A stretch of DNA of 64,000 nucleotides from an uncultured Eubacterium sp. (lineage in GTDB: Bacteria > Bacillota > Clostridia > Oscillospirales > Acutalibacteraceae). A model generated the notes under the pieces. That model worked only from the letters and a program-made list of their open reading frames with translations, had not been told where the DNA came from and searched no databases. This document shows, one piece after another, positions 16,104 through 23,314 of the stretch; positions within the stretch are counted from its first letter, which is position 1, and every line of letters starts with the position of its first letter. Made by a program: the position numbers and the translations under genes. The stretch is taken from contig NZ_CAMFQO010000002.1 of the NCBI RefSeq assembly GCF_945980375.1, positions 110,406 through 174,405 on the forward strand, written 5' to 3'.

Positions 16104-17240
16104 CTATTTTATTGGATATTTTTGCACGGTTTCTTTAATGGCAGACACAAGTAGGTCAACATCATCCTTTGTGTTAAATCTGCTGAAGCTTATGCGGATT
16201 GATTTGTCAATAACTCTGTCGCCGAGCCTCATTGCAGTAAGCACGTGACTGCGTTTGCCCTTTGCACAGGCAGAGCCGTTGCTGACATAAATGTCATATT
16301 GGCTTGACAGATGCTGAACGATTGTTTGGCTTGTCATAAAGCTTGGGATGTATACATTCAGAATGTAGCACGATGAATCGGCGGGGTTGTTGATTTTTAC
16401 TCCGTCAATTTTTTCAAGCTCGCACCGTGCGTATGCATTAAGCTTTTTGATTTTTTCCTCCTGCTCCTTTAGGTTGGGGAATTGGCTGACTGCCATGCCA
16501 AAGCCTGCAATAAGCGGAGAAGCCTCTGTACCCGGTCTGATTTTTCTTTCCTGCTCGCCGCCGAATACTCTTGGCAAAATGCGTGTGCCCTTTTTGATGT
16601 ACAGTGCGCCTGTACCCTTTGGACCGTGTACCTTGTGTGCGGTGATTGTCACCAAATCCGCACCGAGCTTGCTTGGCTTGATTTCATACTTGCCGTATGC
16701 CTGCACACAGTCAATATGGATAAGCGCAGGTGCCTTTGCCCTTGCCACAGCCTTTTTTATATGCTCAACGGGTAGGATAGAGCCAACCTCGTTGTTTACG
16801 TACATCATAGTGACAAGGATTGTGTCGCTGTTTACGGCGTCAAATATCTGCTCCTTTGTTATGTTACCCGCCTCGTTAGGCTCAAGCCTGATAACCTCAA
16901 AGCCCTGCTTTTCAAGCTCTGATACCGATTCAAGCACACTTTCATGCTCGATAGCCGTTGTTACAATTCTGTTGCCCTTGCGTTTGTTTGCACCGGCAGA
17001 GCCAAGAATTGCAAGGTTGTTTGCTTCTGTTCCGCCGGAGGTAAAAACAATTTCGTCGCTCTCGCAGGAAAGCGATTTTGCAATCGTCTCTCTCGCGCTG
17101 CGTACCTCGGCATAGGCGTTAAGCCCCTCCTGATGAAAGGATGACGGATTGCCGAAGCTTTCGGTAAGCATTTTGTAAACCTTGTCGGCAACCTCCCTTG
17201 TGGGCATTGTTGTTGCACTGTTGTCCAAATAAACACTCAT
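16104..17240 (-). CDS. Cysteine desulfurase (NifS/IscS family), probable sulfur donor for ThiI
   Basis: This 378-aa PLP enzyme strips sulfur from cysteine. Visible landmarks are the N-terminal YLDNSATT, the cofactor-stacking EHES (H99), the PLP lysine K203 in TITAHKVHGPKG and the persulfide Cys C325 in SNGSACAKGK. The short, Gly/Ser-flanked Cys loop is typical of group I enzymes such as IscS and NifZ. Its start codon overlaps the stop of the HAD-Nudix gene, and thiI follows after nine bases. Delivery of sulfur to ThiI for 4-thiouridine is therefore the most likely job, as for Bacillus NifZ. No Fe-S scaffold gene is nearby. Confidence 0.92.
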   Translation of the reverse strand: MSVYLDNSATTMPTREVADKVYKMLTESFGNPSSFHQEGLNAYAEVRSARETIAKSLSCESDEIVFTSGGTEANNLAILGSAGANKRKGNRIVTTAIEHESVLESVSELEKQGFEVIRLEPNEAGNITKEQIFDAVNSDTILVTMMYVNNEVGSILPVEHIKKAVARAKAPALIHIDCVQAYGKYEIKPSKLGADLVTITAHKVHGPKGTGALYIKKGTRILPRVFGGEQERKIRPGTEASPLIAGFGMAVSQFPNLKEQEEKIKKLNAYARCELEKIDGVKINNPADSSCYILNVYIPSFMTSQTIVQHLSSQYDIYVSNGSACAKGKRSHVLTAMRLGDRVIDKSIRISFSRFNTKDDVDLLVSAIKETVQKYPIK

Positions 17241-18415
17241 TATTTTATGTTTCTCAATTCCTTTAGCTTAAATGCGGCTGTAATGGTTTTTGCATCTGTT
17301 ATTTCACCGCTCATTATTTTTGTAATTAGGGTTGTCAGCTTCATTTTTGTAACCTGGAGGAATTCGTCCTCGTCAAGATTTTGTTCAACCTCGGTTAATC
17401 CTGTTGCGGCATAAAGATATATTTCCTCGTTTGTGTAGCCGGGTGACGGATAAATTCTGCCAAGGTCGATATAATTCTCGGCAACAACACCGCATTCCTC
17501 CTGAAGCTCTCGCTTGCCGGTTTCAAGCGGGTCCTCGCCCTTTTCTCGCTTGCCGGCAGGGATTTCGTAAATAGATTCCTTGTACGGATAGCGGAATTGA
17601 CGCACCATATATACATATTCGTCGTCGGTTAGGGCAATTATTCCCACACCGCCCGGATGGTCAACGCATTCTCTTGTTGCTTTTTCGCCGTTGCAAAGGG
17701 TAATGTCGTCAACGTGAAAATTAACTACTCTGCCGTTGTATATGCCCTGCACATTTTCTGTTCGTTCATACATGCCGAGGGCTATGGATTCTATATCCTG
17801 TATTTTGTCAACAACATATGTTGCACCGCTTTCTATAAGCTCAAATTTACTGCCGAAGCCCCAAAGCACACCAACGCTGTCAACTCCCGCACCGCGTGCA
17901 CCGTCCATATCATAAAACCTGTCGCCAACCATTATTGCATCGTTCGGCTCCACCCCGAGCTCGTTTAGGCAACGCTCAAGTATGCTTTGCTTTGATTCGC
18001 AGTCTGCGTTAAAGCTTACAGCACTGATGTAATCAAAATATGTTTGCAAATCTGCCTTGATGAGCAGCTCCTCAACATAGTTGATCGGCTTTGATGATGC
18101 AATGCCAAGCTTAAAGCCCTGTGACTTTAGGTCCTTTATTAGCTGTGGAATGCCGTTATAAAATTCACTTTCGTAAAGCCCTATGTTTGTGTAGCGTTCG
18201 CGGTATTTTTTTACAAGCTTTTCCGCATCAGTTACACTTTGATTAAACCTTTCCTGAAAGGTTACAAGCAACGGAGGACCTATAAAAAAGTCAAGCTCCT
18301 CCCATTCGGGAGCCTTAATGCCAAAGGCATCAAGCGCATATTTTGCACTTTTTTTAACTCCTACACCCGTGTCGCACAATGTGCCGTCAAAGTCAAAAAC
18401 GACTGCCTTTACCAT
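17240..18415 (-). CDS. HAD phosphatase fused to Nudix hydrolase (ADP-ribose pyrophosphatase-like)
   Basis: Two enzymes are joined in 391 aa. Residues 1-215 are a HAD phosphatase of the phosphoglycolate phosphatase type: DFDGT (D8, D10), a helical cap, SSKP motif II, a lysine, and GDRFYDMDGA motif IV. Residues 222-391 are a Nudix hydrolase with a perfect box from G288 to V310 (Gx5Ex7REUxEExGU). The preceding VDHPGGVGIIAL and QFRYPYKESIYEIPAG are typical of ADP-sugar pyrophosphatases. Nudix cleavage of ADP-ribose would yield ribose 5-phosphate, a possible HAD substrate, but that link is only an idea. The gene overlaps both neighbours by one base. No frameshift or internal restart is needed for the fusion. 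Confidence 0.88.
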   Translation of the reverse strand: MVKAVVFDFDGTLCDTGVGVKKSAKYALDAFGIKAPEWEELDFFIGPPLLVTFQERFNQSVTDAEKLVKKYRERYTNIGLYESEFYNGIPQLIKDLKSQGFKLGIASSKPINYVEELLIKADLQTYFDYISAVSFNADCESKQSILERCLNELGVEPNDAIMVGDRFYDMDGARGAGVDSVGVLWGFGSKFELIESGATYVVDKIQDIESIALGMYERTENVQGIYNGRVVNFHVDDITLCNGEKATRECVDHPGGVGIIALTDDEYVYMVRQFRYPYKESIYEIPAGKREKGEDPLETGKRELQEECGVVAENYIDLGRIYPSPGYTNEEIYLYAATGLTEVEQNLDEDEFLQVTKMKLTTLITKIMSGEITDAKTITAAFKLKELRNIK

Positions 18416-18804
18416 TATTTTGCCTCCACCTTTTTCATAAAGCGCTTGCTGCTGACAACAAATCGTTCAATAGTTCCTTTTCCTATTACCGCACCGTTGT
18501 CCTCGCAAGCCTTAACATCAAATATAAGCCTTCTGCCTTGTACCTCGACAAGAGTTGCGTGCGCAATGATTACCGCACCCACTCCGCTTGCCTTGTCGTG
18601 AGTGACATTGATTGATGTACCAACCGTTGTTTCGTCCTCCTCAAGAAATTCCGAAACAGCATTGCAGGTTGCCTTTTCCATAAGGGCAATCATAAACGGT
18701 GTTCCAAACACGGGCAACGATCCGCTTTGTGCGGCAATGGCTGTATTTGTAGAGTTTACTATGGTGAGAGCTTCGCCCTTAACCTCTGTGATAATTTCCT
18801 GCAT
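18415..18804 (-). CDS. Hotdog-fold thioesterase (FlK-like)
   Basis: This 129-aa protein resembles the fluoroacetyl-CoA thioesterase (FlK)-type hotdog family. Features are the TPFMIALMEKAT helix, VGTSINVTHDKAS and the long strand HATLVEVQGRRLIFDVKACED, where the D and H positions line the active site. Family members hydrolyse acyl-CoA thioesters; the natural substrate here cannot be told. It is the first gene of a five-gene minus-strand operon with a consensus promoter 30 bases upstream. GAGGTG lies before the ATG. Its stop overlaps the start of the HAD-Nudix gene by one base. Confidence 0.82.
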   Translation of the reverse strand: MQEIITEVKGEALTIVNSTNTAIAAQSGSLPVFGTPFMIALMEKATCNAVSEFLEEDETTVGTSINVTHDKASGVGAVIIAHATLVEVQGRRLIFDVKACEDNGAVIGKGTIERFVVSSKRFMKKVEAK

Positions 18805-18832
18805 AAAATCACCTCGCAGATTAATTCAGTTT

Positions 18833-18861
18833 ATTATAGCATATTAATGTAATTAATACAA
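18833..18861 (-). promoter_or_regulatory. Promoter of the thioesterase operon
   Basis: On the minus strand TTGTAT (18856-18861) and a perfect TATAAT (18833-18838) are 17 bases apart. The operon therefore does not depend on the upstream RNA unit at 18873-18980. Confidence 0.75.
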
Positions 18862-18872
18862 GGCAAAGAAGC

Positions 18873-18911
18873 CAAAAGAAAAAGGGAGCAGGTGTAACAC
18901 TTGCTCCCTTT
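18873..18911 (-). terminator. Terminator of the candidate small RNA
   Basis: AAAGGGAGCA (18881-18890) and TGCTCCCTTT (18902-18911) form a perfect stem that can extend into the loop. On the minus strand TTTTTCTTTT follows. Confidence 0.85.
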
Positions 18912-18980
18912 CCCTCTCTGTCTATAACAAACTATAGGAGGACAGGTTACCCAAAACGGTTGCGGCTCCGTTTTGAGCGT
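18873..18980 (-). ncRNA. Candidate small RNA with own promoter and terminator
   Basis: A complete small transcription unit lies in this gap. It has a perfect promoter (18987-19015), a body of about 105 nt without a convincing ORF, and a strong terminator (18873-18911). The RNA can form three stems. The first is CAAAACGG/CCGTTTTG (8 bp). The second is CTGTC/GACAG with an inner CTATA/TATAG. The third is the terminator. A CCUCCU stretch lies in the asymmetric side loop of the second stem; it is complementary to Shine-Dalgarno sequences and could bind target mRNAs. I do not recognise an Rfam family; it does not look like 6S, SRP or tmRNA. Confidence 0.6.
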
Positions 18981-18986
18981 ATTCAC

Positions 18987-19015
18987 ATTATAGTAAAAAT
19001 AAACAAAGTTGTCAA
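18987..19015 (-). promoter_or_regulatory. Perfect sigma-A promoter of the candidate small RNA
   Basis: On the minus strand TTGACA (19010-19015) and TATAAT (18987-18992) are exactly 17 bases apart. This is the best promoter match in the window. Confidence 0.85.
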
Positions 19016-19181
19016 GTGAAAAGTTAAAAGTTTTTTGCCAATTTATACAAAACAGCACATTAAACTTTATGATGATACCCATAAATTAAAGTTATGGTGT
19101 TTTAGTGGACTGATTAAACGGTATTTGTCCTGAATGTCGATTTTTGTCGAGAAGTTTTTTGGACTTTTTTTGCCGATTTTA

Positions 19182-19210
19182 TTGACACAATACAAATGTT
19201 CGACTAATAT
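19182..19210 (+). promoter_or_regulatory. Promoter of the small sigma-like two-gene cassette
   Basis: TTGACA (19182-19187) and TAATAT (19205-19210) are 17 bases apart, about 100 bases before the first start codon. Confidence 0.6.
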
Positions 19211-19221
19211 ATGCAGTAGAC

Positions 19222-19288
19222 AGCAACAATTTCGTACATAAGTTCGAAAACGATTGTTGCTCAAATCGGTCAACCACTCAAGCCGATT
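19222..19288 (+). promoter_or_regulatory. Two-hairpin leader of the sigma-like cassette
   Basis: AGCAACAAT (19222-19230) pairs perfectly with ATTGTTGCT (19253-19261). AATCGG (19264-19269) pairs with CCGATT (19283-19288). Both fall within the predicted 5' leader and end about 12 bases before the ribosome binding site, suggesting RNA-level control. Confidence 0.5.
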
Positions 19289-19313
19289 CAATCTAACAGA
19301 AAGGATGATAAGT

Positions 19314-19538
19314 ATGACAATAACGGAATTGGCACAGGAATATGAAAATCAGTACAAGGCTCTTAGCACAAGGCTCGACGCAATGAAGCCGTTGCTTAGT
19401 GTTTATCGCGGTGAGGACCTTGTCAGCTTAAGACGAAAAATAAAGATATATTACGATATGGCGTGCGAGTGCAGGCGCACGGCTTCAATGCTTTTCGGAT
19501 ACTATGAGGAGGACGTAAACAATGATAGATTTTATTGA
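19314..19538 (+). CDS. Small protein of unknown function, first gene of sigma-like cassette
   Basis: This 74-aa protein is charged and mostly helical (TITELAQEYENQYKALS, then RRKIKIYYDMACECRRTAS). It has no signal peptide or membrane segment. I do not recognise the family. An upstream in-frame codon at 19254 exists but lies in the leader hairpins; AAAGGATG just before ATG 19314 decides the start. The last 17 bases overlap the next gene in another frame, so the two proteins are translationally coupled and may act together. An anti-sigma or partner role for the next gene's sigma-like product is a guess. Confidence 0.6.
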   Translation: MTITELAQEYENQYKALSTRLDAMKPLLSVYRGEDLVSLRRKIKIYYDMACECRRTASMLFGYYEEDVNNDRFY

Positions 19539-19851
19539 TAATTATTACACCAAAAGCTATTTCGATTCTGACTCGTTAGATAAGGAACGGGCAAAGAAGA
19601 AGGCTTTTTCAACGATAATGCCTATAATTATGCAGGAGGAGTTGACTCCAATGCAAAGCCTGTGCTTTAGGTATAAATACGAAAACAACAAAACTCAAAC
19701 AGAAATTGCAAGCCTGCTTAAGCTTTCACAGCCTACGGTTTCAAGGCACATTTCAACCGCAAAGGACAAAATGAACAATCAGCTCGGCTACTGCTATATA
19801 GCATTGTCAAAGGCGATTGATGAATATGACAGGCTGTCAAATCAAATGTGA
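19522..19851 (+). CDS. Sigma-70 region 4-like HTH protein
   Basis: The 109-aa product has a clear helix-turn-helix of the sigma region 4 type. LTPMQSLCFRYKYENNKTQTEIASLL is followed by the recognition helix in SQPTVSRHISTAKDKM. Region 2, which binds core polymerase, is absent, so it is too short to be a complete sigma factor. Similar short proteins are found in Clostridia and in phage-like elements. Translation is coupled to the preceding gene by a 17-base overlap; GAGGAGG lies upstream within it. No phage or mobile genes are next to it. It is probably a DNA-binding regulator of unknown targets. Confidence 0.7.
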   Translation: MIDFIDNYYTKSYFDSDSLDKERAKKKAFSTIMPIIMQEELTPMQSLCFRYKYENNKTQTEIASLLKLSQPTVSRHISTAKDKMNNQLGYCYIALSKAIDEYDRLSNQM

Positions 19852-19920
19852 TATATATGTCATCAGGCAGACGTTGACAGCTATTCAAAGGGCAGTATTG
19901 CACTGTCAGGTCGGGCTTGC

Positions 19921-19957
19921 CTGTTATCTTTCAAATTATAATATGTAAGATAACAGA
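19921..19957. repeat. Perfect 10-bp inverted repeat downstream of the sigma-like gene
   Basis: CTGTTATCTT (19921-19930) and AAGATAACAG (19948-19957) flank an AT-rich spacer. Just upstream, TGACAG and CTGTCA form a second possible stem (about 19874-19908). Together they make a structured 3' region before the terminator. Confidence 0.5.
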
Positions 19958-19972
19958 CCTTTGACACACACC

Positions 19973-20009
19973 AAAAAACAGATTGAAATTGGTTTTCAAT
20001 CTGTTTTTT
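19973..20009. terminator. Bidirectional terminator
   Basis: AAAAAACAGATTGAAA (19973-19988) pairs perfectly with TTTCAATCTGTTTTTT (19994-20009). It serves the sigma-like cassette and the converging ECF gene. Confidence 0.9.
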
Positions 20010-20020
20010 GCTTTTACGCT

Positions 20021-20533
20021 TTATATGTACTTTTGAATTTTAATTTTGTCAAGCACCAAGCCGACAATTACAAATACAACCGCCGAGCCTACTGCCTGTA
20101 CAGCAGAAAACGGAACAGATGTCAAGGCTGTTGGGAAGGAGTAAAGTATACCCTCTGCTACAAGGTAGCCTCCGATAGTCCACAAGCCCGATACAACTGT
20201 CATCAAAACCGACCATTTTGTAATTATTTTTTTGCTGTTTCTTGCAACAATGATAAACGGCACAGCGTTAATTGCCTTGATGATTGCGGTTGGTATAGCC
20301 CATTGCGGAGCACCGGCAAGAACATCCGCAATTCCACCGCCGATTGCCGCAGCAAGTGATGCCCAAGGCCCGAGCAGACAGCCTGCCAAATAAATCATAC
20401 TGTCACCAAAGTGAAGATAGCCCGAATTGATACCTGTGGGCATTTTGATGAATGCTGTTGCAACTGCAATGAGAGCCGCCATAAGTCCCGTAATGCAAAT
20501 GCGTTTAACCTTATTTTGCGTTGTCTTTTCCAT
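20021..20533 (-). CDS. ECF transporter substrate-binding (S) component
   Basis: This 170-aa membrane protein has six hydrophobic helices and a short basic start. The pattern is that of ECF S components: AALIAVATAFIKMP, then GYLHFGDSMIYLAGCLLGPWASLAAAIGGG and a later GLWTIGGYLVAEG. The LHFGDSMIYL block is shared with the HmpT/PF07155-like group. S components bind a vitamin or precursor and use a shared EcfAAT module. No such general module is in this window, so it must be encoded elsewhere. The ligand cannot be read from the sequence. I saw no riboswitch in the short upstream gap, which would have named the vitamin. Confidence 0.75.
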   Translation of the reverse strand: MEKTTQNKVKRICITGLMAALIAVATAFIKMPTGINSGYLHFGDSMIYLAGCLLGPWASLAAAIGGGIADVLAGAPQWAIPTAIIKAINAVPFIIVARNSKKIITKWSVLMTVVSGLWTIGGYLVAEGILYSFPTALTSVPFSAVQAVGSAVVFVIVGLVLDKIKIQKYI

Positions 20534-20629
20534 AAAAAATTCTCCTTTTGGTTTGTTATGCCTGAATTATATCCCATATTTAACCATTAAAAAAGATATA
20601 AAAAAGAGAATTTTTTAGGGTACAGACTG

Positions 20630-21295
20630 TCAATAGGTTTTTATCATTTCGAAATCCATAGACCTTAAAGTGTCAAGCAAATCGGCGTTGTTACGAATCG
20701 GGCTTTGGGTGATGATTCCCCCTCTTGCCAAATGGGCAGGGGTGTGAAAATCAGAGCCCGACACCATAAGCTTGCCGTTTTCCTTTGCCCAAGCCTCTGC
20801 CTTTTCGTTAGACTCCTTTGGAGTTTTACCGTTATATATCTCAACACCGTCTATGTAATCAAGGTTGCACCTTCTTATTCCCGGCCTAAACGGATGAGCC
20901 TGATAAACGAGGTAGCCCTCGCTGTGCATAAGCTGATACATTTGCTTTTCCCACACAGCCAAAAGATTTCCTTGTTTGGTCAGCCATTGCTCCTCAACAC
21001 CGTACACAAGGTAATCGTTTGCAGTACCGTAGTGCCTGAGCTCCACGCCGAGCATAATGGTAAAATCCGACGGAGCGATTTTTTTCATTTCTCTGTATGA
21101 CTGCAAATAAAAGTCAATCTTTTTTTGCGGAGCAAAGTAGTTGTGATTGTAAAAGGTGAGGGGACTGTAATGGTCGGTGAGTACAATACCGCTGTATCCC
21201 TTGTCCATATACATTCTTAATATTTCCTTTGGCGCAACCCTACCGCATTGGCTGACAGGTCCGGTATGGGTATGCATTTCGTATTTGTATTCCAT
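20630..21295 (-). CDS. PHP-domain metal-dependent phosphoesterase
   Basis: The 222-aa protein has the four PHP metal-binding motifs: EMHTHTG at the start, VLTDHYS, LGVELRHY and, near the end, YQAHPFRPG with SGSDFHTPA. This set binds two or three metals and supports hydrolysis of phosphate esters; relatives include histidinol phosphatase and RNase AM-like enzymes. Its substrate is not evident. An in-frame codon at 21337 would lie inside recG. The ATG at 21295 overlaps the recG stop (TAATG), which fixes the start and shows coupling. It is the last gene of the asp23-fakA-recG operon. Confidence 0.82.
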   Translation of the reverse strand: MEYKYEMHTHTGPVSQCGRVAPKEILRMYMDKGYSGIVLTDHYSPLTFYNHNYFAPQKKIDFYLQSYREMKKIAPSDFTIMLGVELRHYGTANDYLVYGVEEQWLTKQGNLLAVWEKQMYQLMHSEGYLVYQAHPFRPGIRRCNLDYIDGVEIYNGKTPKESNEKAEAWAKENGKLMVSGSDFHTPAHLARGGIITQSPIRNNADLLDTLRSMDFEMIKTY

Positions 21296-23313
21296 TAGTA
21301 ATTCGACCTTCTGAACATATTTGAAATTTGATTGCACAGCACAGGAAAGCTGTCAAGACGCGGATCATCGCGGAGTATAAGCCCTGCACATTCCTGACAT
21401 TGAGTAAGAGTGCCTGTATCCTCAAGCATATCGGCAATTTTAAGCTTTGGCAGGCCGTGCTGACGGGTACCGAAAAAGTCACCCGGACCCCTGCTTTTCA
21501 AATCGTAATCTGCAATTTTGAAGCCGTCAGAGGTGGATTTCATAATTTTTAATCGCTCAACGCTGGCTTCTGATTTGTTGTCCGACACAAGTATGCAAAA
21601 GCTTTTGTCCTTGCCACGACCCACTCTGCCTCGTAGCTGATGAAGCTGTGACAACCCAAACCTGTCTGCGTTTTCAATAAGCATAATGGTTGCATTCGGT
21701 ACATCAACGCCAACCTCAACAACCGTGGTGGAAACAAGTATTTGTACCTCGCCGCCTGCAAAACGCTCCATAACACGTTCCTTTTCCTTTGGCTTCATTT
21801 TTCCGTGAAGCAGGGCAAGGCTGTATCCGTCAAATACCTTTGTTGAAAGCTCCTCGGCATACTCCTTTGCAGAGATTAAGTCGCTTTCGTTATCATCTAC
21901 AAGAGGGCAAACAATATATGCCTGATTGCCGTTGTCAATTGCGTTTTTGATAAATTTGTAAATCCTTGGGTGATAATCGGTTGTTACCAAATCAGTACGA
22001 ATTTCCTGCCTGCCGGGTGGAAGCTCATCAAGAATACTAATATCCAAATCACCGTATATAATGAGTCCCATGGTGCGTGGTATAGGAGTTGCAGACATAA
22101 CGAGAAGATGAGGGTTGTTGCCCTTCATTGCAAGGTTTGAGCGTTGCTCAACGCCGAATCTGTGTTGTTCATCTGTACAAACCAAGCCAAGCCTTTTGAA
22201 CTCAACATCGTTTTGTATAAGGGCGTGTGTGCCGACAACTAAATCTATTTCACCGTCAAGCAGACGACGTTTAATCTCTCTTTTATCCGTTGCCTTTGTT
22301 GAGCCGGTGAGAAGAGCAACCCTCACGTCTACATCCTTAAAGAGCCTGCAAAAGCTTTCGTAATGCTGGGCGGCAAGTATTTCCGTCGGTGCCATCATCG
22401 CGGCTTGATAGCCGTTTTTGATTATGCTGTACATAACCGCACCTGCAACTGCAGTTTTGCCCGAGCCGACATCTCCCTGAACAAGCCTGTTCATTTGCCT
22501 GTCACCCATAAGGTCGCCGATGCAGTCTGCAACGGCTCTTTTTTGTGCCTTGGTTGGCTCAAAGGGCAGCAGGGAGTAAAATTCATCTGTGTAGTCGGTG
22601 CGGATTTTTTGCATATTCTGCACCTTTCTTGCACCCTTTAGCATCATTAGTCCAAGCTGAAGAGTCAACAGCTCTTCAAATATTAACCGCCTGCGCGCTT
22701 TTTGTATGTTTTCTTCCTTGGTTGGAAAGTGAATTTGCTTTATTGCGAAATCAAGTGAGCATAATCCGTATTCCTGCATAATGTATTCCGGCAGGCTTTC
22801 GGGTATTTGCTCTGCTTTTTTCAGTCCCTCTGACACAACCTTTTCTATAATTTTTGATGACAGTCCGTTTGTTGTGGGATAAATAGGGTGTATGCCCCGT
22901 GCATTTTCCACTCTTTCAATTTGCGGAGAGCTCATTGAAGCCTCAGTAAAGGTCTTGTCCACCTTGCCGTACAGAATGTAGTCATCAAACGTGCGAAGCG
23001 ATTTTGCAAGATATTCGTTGTTGAAAATTGTAACGTGAATAACAACCTCGCCGTCAGAGAAATTGCATTTGTAAAGGGTTAACCCCTTGCGGATTTTTGC
23101 CTCCTTAACCGGAGTAATCATAGTTGCTTTAATGAAGGCGGGCTCACCCGACGGAGCATCCTTAACAGAAAGAGTTTTGCTCCAATCAATATATTTTCGC
23201 GGATAATAATGAATAAGATCCTGTAAAGTGTAAACACCCAACTTGTGAAAAAGTTGGGCTCGTTTATCTCCTACACCTTTTATGAACTGAATACTGTATT
23301 CATCAAAATTCAT
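21295..23313 (-). CDS. recG: ATP-dependent DNA helicase RecG
   Basis: RecG remodels stalled replication forks and branch-migrates Holliday junctions. The 672-aa protein has the family order. An N-terminal wedge/OB domain binds branched DNA (about residues 1-230, FIKGVGDKRAQLFHKLG). The helicase core follows, with Walker A GDVGSGKTAV, motif II TDEQHRFG (the RecG-type DEQH box), SATPIPRT, and the C-terminal LRGRVGRG and QHGLPKL blocks. Length is normal. It begins one base after fakA and overlaps the PHP gene, as part of a tightly packed operon similar to the yloU-yloV-recG neighbourhood of other Firmicutes. Confidence 0.96.
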   Translation of the reverse strand: MNFDEYSIQFIKGVGDKRAQLFHKLGVYTLQDLIHYYPRKYIDWSKTLSVKDAPSGEPAFIKATMITPVKEAKIRKGLTLYKCNFSDGEVVIHVTIFNNEYLAKSLRTFDDYILYGKVDKTFTEASMSSPQIERVENARGIHPIYPTTNGLSSKIIEKVVSEGLKKAEQIPESLPEYIMQEYGLCSLDFAIKQIHFPTKEENIQKARRRLIFEELLTLQLGLMMLKGARKVQNMQKIRTDYTDEFYSLLPFEPTKAQKRAVADCIGDLMGDRQMNRLVQGDVGSGKTAVAGAVMYSIIKNGYQAAMMAPTEILAAQHYESFCRLFKDVDVRVALLTGSTKATDKREIKRRLLDGEIDLVVGTHALIQNDVEFKRLGLVCTDEQHRFGVEQRSNLAMKGNNPHLLVMSATPIPRTMGLIIYGDLDISILDELPPGRQEIRTDLVTTDYHPRIYKFIKNAIDNGNQAYIVCPLVDDNESDLISAKEYAEELSTKVFDGYSLALLHGKMKPKEKERVMERFAGGEVQILVSTTVVEVGVDVPNATIMLIENADRFGLSQLHQLRGRVGRGKDKSFCILVSDNKSEASVERLKIMKSTSDGFKIADYDLKSRGPGDFFGTRQHGLPKLKIADMLEDTGTLTQCQECAGLILRDDPRLDSFPVLCNQISNMFRRSNY

Positions 23314-23314
23314 A

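Noticed and set aside
15733..16248. Open frame antisense to thiI and the cysteine desulfurase gene
   Set aside because: Composition follows the opposite-strand codons; no start signal or family.
16387..17115. 242-codon frame antisense to the cysteine desulfurase gene
   Set aside because: Shadow of the real gene, with no ribosome binding site.
19314..19851. Interpretation of the sigma-like cassette as prophage
   Set aside because: No other phage genes flank it; both sides are ordinary chromosomal operons.
20534..20629. A vitamin riboswitch before the ECF S component
   Set aside because: Fewer than 100 bases, AT-rich, with no recognisable aptamer core.
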